A stretch of DNA of 45,964 nucleotides, from positions 1 through 45,964 of the forward strand of contig NZ_JAHXRQ010000031.1 in the NCBI RefSeq assembly GCF_019392335.1, given 5' to 3'. Source of the DNA: Mameliella sp. CS4 (lineage in GTDB: Bacteria > Pseudomonadota > Alphaproteobacteria > Rhodobacterales > Rhodobacteraceae). The notes under the pieces were generated by a model. The model saw nothing but the letters and a program-made list of their open reading frames with translations, was not told the DNA's origin and did no database searches. This document shows, piece by piece, positions 40,809-45,964 of this stretch. Within the stretch, counting starts at the first letter, position 1, and every line of letters starts with the position of its first letter. A program made the position numbers and the translations under genes.

Positions 40809-42539
40809 ATGACCAAGAAACCCGAAGACCTCCGTTCTGCCCGCTGGTTCGCACCGGATGACCTGCGTTCGATGGGGCACCGGTCGCGCGCCATGCAGAT
40901 GGGGCTGGACGGCGAAGACTGGGAAGGCAAGCCGGTCATCGCCATCATCAACACATGGTCCGACCTGTCGCCCTGCCACCACCATCTGCGCGACCGCGCC
41001 GAGTTCGTGAAAAAGGGCGTCTATCAAGCGGGTGGCATGCCCGTCGAAATGCCTGTACACAGCTTCTCGGAACAGTTCCTGAAGCCGACGTCGATGCTTT
41101 ACAGGAACATGGGCGCGCTGGAGGTGGAGGAGACTCTGCGCGCCCACCCCATCGACGGCGTTGTGCTGCTGGGCGGCTGTGACAAGTCCACCCCGGCGCT
41201 GGTCATGGGGGCGGTCAGCATGGGGCTGCCCTTCATCTTCATGCCTGCCGGGGCGATGCTGCGCGGCAATTACGCCGGCCAGAAACTGGGCTCGGGCACG
41301 GACGTCTGGAAATACTGGGACGAACGCCGCGCCGGGACCATCACCAAAGAGCAGTGGGACGGCGTGCAGGGCGGCATTGCGCGCAGCTATGGCACCTGCA
41401 TGACGATGGGCACGGCCAGCACCATGATGAGCATTGCCGATGGCTGGGGCCTGACGCTGCCGGGCGCCTCGTCGATCCCGGCGCCGGATGCCGGCCACAA
41501 GCGCATGGCCGCCGCCTGCGGACGTCGCGCGGTGGAAATGGTCTGGGAAGACCTCACACCCGACAAAATCCTGACGCCCGAATCCACCCGCAATGCCGTC
41601 ACCGTCGCCATGGCCACCGGCTGTTCGACCAATGCCATCATCCACCTGATCGCAATGGCCCGCCGCGCAGGTGTGCCGCTGACGCTGGAAGACCTGGACG
41701 AGATCGGACACGGCACGCCGGTGATCGCCAACATCCGCCCCTCCGGCAAGGAATACCTGATGGAGGATCTCTTTTACGCGGGCGGTCTGCCCGCCCTGAT
41801 GAAAGAGCTTGGAGACAAGCTGGACCTTTCCGTGATGACGGTGAACGGGCGGACGATGGGCGAGAACATCGCCGATGCGGTCAACTACAATGACGACGTG
41901 ATCCGTCCGCTGTCCAATCCGGTCTACCACGAGGGCAGTCTTGCGGTGCTCAAGGGCAACCTCGCCCCCGATGGCGCGGTCATCAAGCCCGCCGCGATGG
42001 ACCCGAAGTTCCAGACCCACTCCGGCCCCGCCATCGTCGCCGACAGCTATGCCCAGCTCAAGGAGATCATCAACGACGAGGATTACCCGATGACGCCGGA
42101 TCACGTGATGGTCCTGCGCAATGCCGGGCCGCAGGGCGGGCCGGGGATGCCGGAATGGGGCATGATCCCGATGCCCAAGGCGCTCTTGAAACAAGGCCAC
42201 CGCGACATGCTGCGCCTGTCGGATGCGCGCATGTCGGGCACGTCCTATGGCGCCTGCATCCTGCATGTCGCGCCCGAGGCCTTTGTCGGCGGACCGCTGG
42301 CCCTGATCGAGACCGGCGACATCATCGAGATCGACGTGCCAAACCGGACGCTGAACGTGCGCCTGACGGACGAAGAACTGGCCGCGCGCCGCGACAACTG
42401 GACCGCCCCCCCGCCGCGCTACGAACGCGGCTGGGGCTGGATGTTCTCGAAACATATCGAGCAGGCGGACAAGGGCTGTGACTTCGACTTCCTGCGCACC
42501 GAGTTCGGCGGCCCGGTTCCGGAACCGGAGATCAACTGA
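40809..42539 (+). CDS. IlvD/Edd-family sugar-acid dehydratase, L-arabonate dehydratase-like
   Basis: 576 residues from ATG 40809, with GAGGAAG upstream. [2Fe-2S] ligand cysteines are C56 (S-P-C-H-H-H), C124 (G-G-C-D-K-S) and C197 (Y-G-T-C-M-T-M-G-T-A-S-T). Their spacing equals, as I recall, that of the crystallised L-arabinonate dehydratase of Rhizobium leguminosarum (59/127/200), which is also nearly the same length. The catalytic Ser block reads D-A-R-M-S-G-T-S-Y-G. The enzyme removes water from a C5/C6 aldonate to give a 2-keto-3-deoxy acid. Context with DapA-family and aldehyde dehydrogenase genes supports a pentonate route, though the exact sugar acid is not fixed. Confidence 0.88.
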   Translation: MTKKPEDLRSARWFAPDDLRSMGHRSRAMQMGLDGEDWEGKPVIAIINTWSDLSPCHHHLRDRAEFVKKGVYQAGGMPVEMPVHSFSEQFLKPTSMLYRNMGALEVEETLRAHPIDGVVLLGGCDKSTPALVMGAVSMGLPFIFMPAGAMLRGNYAGQKLGSGTDVWKYWDERRAGTITKEQWDGVQGGIARSYGTCMTMGTASTMMSIADGWGLTLPGASSIPAPDAGHKRMAAACGRRAVEMVWEDLTPDKILTPESTRNAVTVAMATGCSTNAIIHLIAMARRAGVPLTLEDLDEIGHGTPVIANIRPSGKEYLMEDLFYAGGLPALMKELGDKLDLSVMTVNGRTMGENIADAVNYNDDVIRPLSNPVYHEGSLAVLKGNLAPDGAVIKPAAMDPKFQTHSGPAIVADSYAQLKEIINDEDYPMTPDHVMVLRNAGPQGGPGMPEWGMIPMPKALLKQGHRDMLRLSDARMSGTSYGACILHVAPEAFVGGPLALIETGDIIEIDVPNRTLNVRLTDEELAARRDNWTAPPPRYERGWGWMFSKHIEQADKGCDFDFLRTEFGGPVPEPEIN

Positions 42540-42558
42540 TGACACAGGCGTATCCTGC

Positions 42559-42617
42559 CCCGGGCTTGACCCGGGGCCTCTTTCCCCTCTGCCGGGAGGT
42601 CCCGGGTCAAGCCCGGG
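42559..42617. repeat. REP-like palindromic repeat (CCCGGGCTTGACCCGGG type)
   Basis: Two 22 nt arms, 42559-42580 and 42596-42617, pair with a single mismatch around a 15 nt loop; each arm contains CCCGGGCTTGACCCGGG, itself palindromic. This sequence type is dispersed in many alphaproteobacterial genomes (from memory). It fills the gap between the dehydratase and the DapA-family gene and lies just before the latter's start codon. Confidence 0.8.
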
Positions 42618-42630
42618 ACGGCGTGGCACG

Positions 42631-43530
42631 ATGACGACCGACCTGGCGATCGCCCTGAAGGGTGTTTCCGGCATCCTCGTCACGCCTTTCGACAGCGCGG
42701 GTGAGATCGCGCCGGATCTGCAAAAACCGATCGTGGACCGGGCGGTTGCGGCAGGCGTCCATGTCCTGACCGCCAATGGCAACACCGGCGAATTCTACGG
42801 GCTGACCGTGGACGAGGCCTGCGCGATGGTGGCGGCCGCGGGCGCGCATATCGCGGGCCGCGTGCCGATGGTGGCGGGTGTGGGCCGTGGCCTGCGCGAC
42901 GCGCAGCGCCTCGCCGAAGCATCACAAAAGGCAGGCGCCGCCGCGCTGATGATCCACCAGCCGCCCGATCCTTTTGTCGCGCCTCGCGGCCTTGTCGATT
43001 ACGTCCGCGCCGTGCGCGAGGCGGGGCAGGGGCTGCCGATCATCCTCTACCTGCGCAACGACACCATCGGCACCGATGCCATTGCCGCGCTCTGCGCCAT
43101 CGAGGGCGTCATCGGCGTCAAATGGGCCACGCCCAACCCGATGAAGCTCAAGGCCGCCATCGCCGCCTGCCCGGATCACATCATCTGGACCGGCGGACTG
43201 GCCGAGGTCTGGGCGCCGACCTTCTACGCCGTGGGCGCACGGGGCTTCACCTCCGGCCTGATCAATGTCTGGCCGGACCGCTCCGTCGCCATCAACACCG
43301 CCCTGGAGGGCGGAGACTATGCCGAGGCGCGCCGCCTGATCGCGGAAATGCAGGTCTTCGAGGATATTCGCGCCGAAGAGCAGGGCGGCGCCAATGTGCC
43401 CGGCGTCAAGGCGGCCCTGTCCCTGATGGGCGAAGACTGCGGCATCGCGCGTCCGCCCGCCGCATGGCCCCTGAGCCAGGACCAGATGACCCGCCTGCGC
43501 GCCTTCATGACAACCAACGGCCTGATCTGA
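42631..43530 (+). CDS. DapA-family dehydratase/aldolase (KdgD or 2-keto-3-deoxyarabonate dehydratase-like)
   Basis: 299 residues from ATG 42631. A longer in-frame start would translate the palindromic repeat and overlap the upstream gene, so it is rejected. TIM-barrel DHDPS-family features: G-N-T-G-E-F-Y-G-L-T (49-59, carboxylate-binding), Y140 in ILYLRND, and Schiff-base K164 in G-V-K-W-A. Family members that accept 2-keto-3-deoxy sugar acids either dehydrate and decarboxylate to 2-oxoglutarate semialdehyde or split them as aldolases. The following aldehyde dehydrogenase favours the dehydratase reaction. There is no clear Shine-Dalgarno sequence; the repeat hairpin ends 13 bp upstream. Confidence 0.85.
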   Translation: MTTDLAIALKGVSGILVTPFDSAGEIAPDLQKPIVDRAVAAGVHVLTANGNTGEFYGLTVDEACAMVAAAGAHIAGRVPMVAGVGRGLRDAQRLAEASQKAGAAALMIHQPPDPFVAPRGLVDYVRAVREAGQGLPIILYLRNDTIGTDAIAALCAIEGVIGVKWATPNPMKLKAAIAACPDHIIWTGGLAEVWAPTFYAVGARGFTSGLINVWPDRSVAINTALEGGDYAEARRLIAEMQVFEDIRAEEQGGANVPGVKAALSLMGEDCGIARPPAAWPLSQDQMTRLRAFMTTNGLI

Positions 43531-43540
43531 GGACACCAAG

Positions 43541-44266
43541 ATGACCGACCACCCCATGAACCCCGACACCAAGGCCAAGCTGGAGCAGGTCTCTGTCGCG
43601 ACGCTGGCCACGGCGCTCTACAAGCGCGGGCTGCGCCACCAGGTCATCCAGGACGTGCGCCCGCTGAGCCAGAAGGGCCGCAACATGGTGGGGCCGGCCT
43701 TTACCCTGCGCTACATGCCCGCCCGCGAGGACCGCAACCAACTGGTCGAGTTCCGCAACCCCGACCACCCACAGCGCAAGGCGATTGAAACCTGCCCGCC
43801 GGGGCATGTCATGGTCATGGACAGCCGCAAGTCGGCCCGGGCCGCCAGCGCGGGCGATATCCTCATCACCCGGTTGATGGTGCGTGGCGGGGCCGGTGTC
43901 GTGACCGACGGCGGCTTTCGTGACGCGATGAACATCGCACAGCTGGACATGCCCGCCTATCATTCGCGCCCTTCCAGCCCGACCAACCTGACCACCAACG
44001 AGGCCATCGACATCAACGTCCCCATCGGCTGCGGCGACGCGCCGGTCTTTCCGGGTGATATCGTGGTGGGCGACGATGACAGTGTCATCATCATTCCCGC
44101 GCATCTTGCCGATGAAATCGCGGATGAGGCCATCGAGATGACCGCCTACGAGGATTTCGCGCTGGAACAGGTGCAAAACGGCGAGACGATCATCGGCCTC
44201 TACCCGGCCACGAAAGAGGAAAACCTCGAGAAATTCGCGGCTTGGCGCAAGGCGAACAACCGCTGA
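43541..44266 (+). CDS. RraA-like family protein (keto-acid aldolase/decarboxylase-like)
   Basis: 241 residues from ATG 43541, 10 bp after the DapA-family stop, with GAGGACACC upstream. The RraA/HMG-aldolase fold is shown by S-V-A-T-L-A-T-A-L-Y-K-R-G near the start, A-S-A-G-D-I-L-I-T-R-L-M, V-V-T-D-G-G-F-R-D (the substrate-binding R-D), and G-D-I-V-V-G-D-D-D-S-V-I-I-I-P. Such proteins act as 4-hydroxy-4-methyl-2-oxoglutarate or oxaloacetate-type aldolases/decarboxylases, and others regulate RNase E. In a catabolic operon an enzymatic role is likely. Its stop shares the A of the next gene's ATG (TGATG). Confidence 0.85.
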   Translation: MTDHPMNPDTKAKLEQVSVATLATALYKRGLRHQVIQDVRPLSQKGRNMVGPAFTLRYMPAREDRNQLVEFRNPDHPQRKAIETCPPGHVMVMDSRKSARAASAGDILITRLMVRGGAGVVTDGGFRDAMNIAQLDMPAYHSRPSSPTNLTTNEAIDINVPIGCGDAPVFPGDIVVGDDDSVIIIPAHLADEIADEAIEMTAYEDFALEQVQNGETIIGLYPATKEENLEKFAAWRKANNR

Positions 44267-45789
44267 TGCCAGTCGCGCCCGTCATCCGCCTTGACCCGCG
44301 CGACAATGTCGTCGTCGCGCGGACCGCGATCCCGGCGGGTGCGCAGATCCCGGGCGAAGGCGTGACCGCGCTGCAGGACGTCCCGGCGGGGCACAAGATA
44401 GCCGTCATGCCGATTGCCCAGGGGGAACCGGTTCTGAAATACGCCACCCTCATCGGCTACGCCGGTGACGACATTGCGCCGGGCACATGGATGCACAGGC
44501 ATAACGTGCTGGTGGACGACATCCAGAAGGACTATCGCTTCGGCCAGGACTACATCGCGGCGGAGCTCTTGCCCGCGAATGAACGCGCCAGTTTCATGGG
44601 GATTCAACGTCCCGATGGCCGCGTGGGCACGCGCAATTACATTGGTGTCTTCATCACCGTGAACTGTGCGGCCACGGTCGCGCGCAAAATCGCGGCCTAT
44701 TTCGACGAAGAACGGCTGGCCGGTTTTCCCAATGTCGACGGGGTTGTGCCGTTCATCCATCAACAGGGCTGCGGGATGGAGGCGACGGGCGAACCGATGG
44801 AGCTGCTGCACCGCACGCTGTCCGGCTACATCCGCCATCCGAACTTGGCCGGCGCGGTGGTCTGCTCGCTGGGCTGCGAGCGCAATTCTCTGGATCGCTT
44901 CTTTGGTGACACGGCGCTGGACACCGGGCTGATGCTGCGCACGATCCGGATGCAGGACGTCGGCGGCACGGCGGCGGCCATCGAGGCGGGCAAGGCGGCG
45001 GTGCGCGAGATGCTGCCCGAGGCGAACAAGGCGGCGCGCAGCCCGCAATCCGCGGCACATCTCAAGATCGGGCTGCAATGCGGTGGCTCTGACGGGTTTT
45101 CCGGCCTCAGCGCCAACCCGGCACTGGGCAAGGCGGTCGACCTCCTGGCCCGTCACGGCGGCACCGCGATCCTCTCGGAGACGCCCGAGCTTTACGGAAT
45201 CGAACACACGCTGACGGCCCGCGCGCGGGACGAGTCGACGGGCCGCGCGCTTTTGGACCGGATCACATGGTGGCTGGAGTACACCGATGGAAAGGACGTC
45301 CAGATGCAGGGCGTGGTCGGCCCCGGCAACCAGGACGGCGGTCTGGCCAATGTGATCGAAAAATCGCTGGGTGGCGCCAAGAAGGGCGGCATGACCGGGA
45401 TCGAGGCGGTCTATCGCTACGCCGAACCCGTGACAGCGCGCGGGCTGGTCTTCATGGACACGCCGGGTTACGACCCGGTGGCAGCCACGGGTCAGATCGC
45501 GGGCGGCGCCAATCTGATCTGCTTCACCACCGGGCGGGGCAGTTGCTTTGGGTCCTTCCCGGCACCGACGATCAAGCTGGCGACCAACACGCCGATGTTC
45601 ACCCGCATGGCGGGGGACATGGACATCAACTGTGGCACGGTCATCGATGGAGAGATGACATTGGATGCGATGGGAGAGGCGATCTTCGACAGGATCCTGG
45701 CCATCGCCTCCGGCGAGACATCGAAGAGCGAGGCGCTGGGTGTCGGCGCCGAGGAATTTGTACCCTGGCCCATCGGGGTCACAGGTTAA
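44266..45789 (+). CDS. UxaA/GarD-family dehydratase (altronate/galactarate type)
   Basis: 507 residues from ATG 44266 (MPVAPVIRLDPRDNVVVART). A TTG 24 bp earlier is in frame but unlikely. An N-terminal SAF domain (~8-95: H-K-I-A-V-M-P-I-A-Q-G-E-P-V-L-K-Y) is joined to the C-terminal UxaA domain: R-V-G-T-R-N-Y-I-G-V-F-I-T-V-N-C-A, H-Q-Q-G-C-G-M, V-V-C-S-L-G-C-E-R-N, LKIGLQCGGSDGFSGLSANP, C-F-T-T-G-R-G-S. Both parts are on one polypeptide, as in E. coli UxaA. It dehydrates an aldonate or aldarate such as altronate or galactarate with iron. It is coupled to the RraA-like gene and precedes the aldehyde dehydrogenase gene. Confidence 0.9.
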   Translation: MPVAPVIRLDPRDNVVVARTAIPAGAQIPGEGVTALQDVPAGHKIAVMPIAQGEPVLKYATLIGYAGDDIAPGTWMHRHNVLVDDIQKDYRFGQDYIAAELLPANERASFMGIQRPDGRVGTRNYIGVFITVNCAATVARKIAAYFDEERLAGFPNVDGVVPFIHQQGCGMEATGEPMELLHRTLSGYIRHPNLAGAVVCSLGCERNSLDRFFGDTALDTGLMLRTIRMQDVGGTAAAIEAGKAAVREMLPEANKAARSPQSAAHLKIGLQCGGSDGFSGLSANPALGKAVDLLARHGGTAILSETPELYGIEHTLTARARDESTGRALLDRITWWLEYTDGKDVQMQGVVGPGNQDGGLANVIEKSLGGAKKGGMTGIEAVYRYAEPVTARGLVFMDTPGYDPVAATGQIAGGANLICFTTGRGSCFGSFPAPTIKLATNTPMFTRMAGDMDINCGTVIDGEMTLDAMGEAIFDRILAIASGETSKSEALGVGAEEFVPWPIGVTG

Positions 45790-45803
45790 GGAAAGGACAT
45801 ACC

Positions 45804-45964
45804 ATGCTGGACAAAAGCACATTCACCCCGCACGGCAAGCATCTGATCGCGGGCGAGTGGGTCTCTGGAGAGACGACCTTTTCCTCCGAGCCGGCGCATG
45901 GCCCGGTGCATGATTATTCGGTGGGCACGCCGGCGCTGGTCGACCGGGCCTGCGAGGCCGCCGA
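45804..45964 (+). CDS. Aldehyde dehydrogenase, probable 2-oxoglutarate semialdehyde dehydrogenase (partial)
   Basis: ATG 45804 with GGAAAGGA upstream; the window ends after 53 codons. The beginning MLDKSTFTPHGKHLIAGEWV is followed by S-G-E-T-T-F-S-S-E-P-A-H-G-P-V-H-D-Y-S-V-G-T, the N-terminal G-x-W-V-x-G-x-x-x-F strand typical of NAD(P)-dependent aldehyde dehydrogenases of the 2,5-dioxovalerate type. The catalytic Cys/Glu lie beyond the window. As the next operon gene it would oxidise the semialdehyde from the DapA-family enzyme to 2-oxoglutarate. Confidence 0.75.
   Translation, partial: MLDKSTFTPHGKHLIAGEWVSGETTFSSEPAHGPVHDYSVGTPALVDRACEAA

Noticed and set aside
42478..42630. N-terminal extension of the DapA-family protein through the repeat
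   Set aside because: It would translate the palindromic repeat into a Pro/Gly-rich tail absent from the family and overlap the upstream dehydratase gene.
40701..42785. Long frame antisense to the IlvD-type dehydratase
   Set aside because: Shadow of GC-rich third-position bias; the sense gene has all family motifs and a good ribosome site.
44200..45822. Long frame antisense to the UxaA-type dehydratase
   Set aside because: No domain, composition typical of antisense reading, and it crosses three real gene boundaries.

Overview
The window looks like chromosome or megaplasmid DNA from a high-GC alphaproteobacterium, most likely Rhodobacterales (marine Roseobacter-type). The reasons are three complete TRAP transporter operons in 46 kb, feruloyl-CoA synthetase, UxuA/UxuB and IlvD/UxaA-type sugar-acid dehydratases, an IS5/IS427-type insertion sequence with GC-rich palindromic inserts, and a rhizobial/rhodobacterial-type palindromic repeat. 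The taxonomic call is inference. No tRNA, rRNA, CRISPR array or replication origin was seen.

Layout. 1-1078: end of an IS630-like transposase, then a decayed IS5-type element whose transposase is broken by two copies of a ~40 bp palindromic element. 1431-8160 (minus strand): HAD phosphatase, two peptide-type ABC permeases, a family 5 solute-binding protein, a metallophosphoesterase and a double ATPase, with a divergent LysR regulator at 8347-9219. 9444-10960: scar of an integrated element (IS3 fragment, truncated gene, N-terminally broken tyrosine integrase). 11055-16545: feruloyl-CoA synthetase divergent from a MarR regulator and a TRAP transporter, a probable hydroxycinnamate uptake and activation locus. 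16782-20515: DUF4139 secreted protein divergent from a cytoplasmic TPR protein. 20605-29059: uxuBA divergent from GntR, TRAP, a zinc dehydrogenase and an Ldh_2-type reductase, a hexuronate/aldonate catabolic locus.

29211-33498: a five-gene envelope module of unknown function (small OmpA-like membrane protein, two-helix membrane protein, periplasmic binding protein fused to OmpA, membrane-anchored VWA protein, and a cytoplasmic protein with a Coq4-like HDxxH-x11-E motif). This is the best candidate here for an undescribed system. 33502-37250 (minus strand): GntR, a diaminopropionate ammonia-lyase-like PLP enzyme, an M24 peptidase-like hydrolase and an Asp/Glu racemase-family protein, a set reminiscent of ectoine (eut/doe) catabolism but not identical to it. 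37418-45964 (plus strand): a TRAP transporter with fused DctQM, a 40-residue membrane protein, an IlvD-type dehydratase, a DapA-family dehydratase/aldolase, an RraA-like protein, a UxaA/GarD-type dehydratase and the start of an aldehyde dehydrogenase. This resembles a non-phosphorylative sugar-acid pathway ending at 2-oxoglutarate.

How it fits together: the window is dominated by scavenging of organic acids. Each locus pairs a high-affinity binding-protein transporter with a local regulator and catabolic enzymes. All four transporter binding-protein genes (one ABC, three TRAP) are followed at once by a GC-rich intercistronic hairpin before the next gene, suggesting a shared way of keeping binding-protein mRNA in excess over the membrane subunits.
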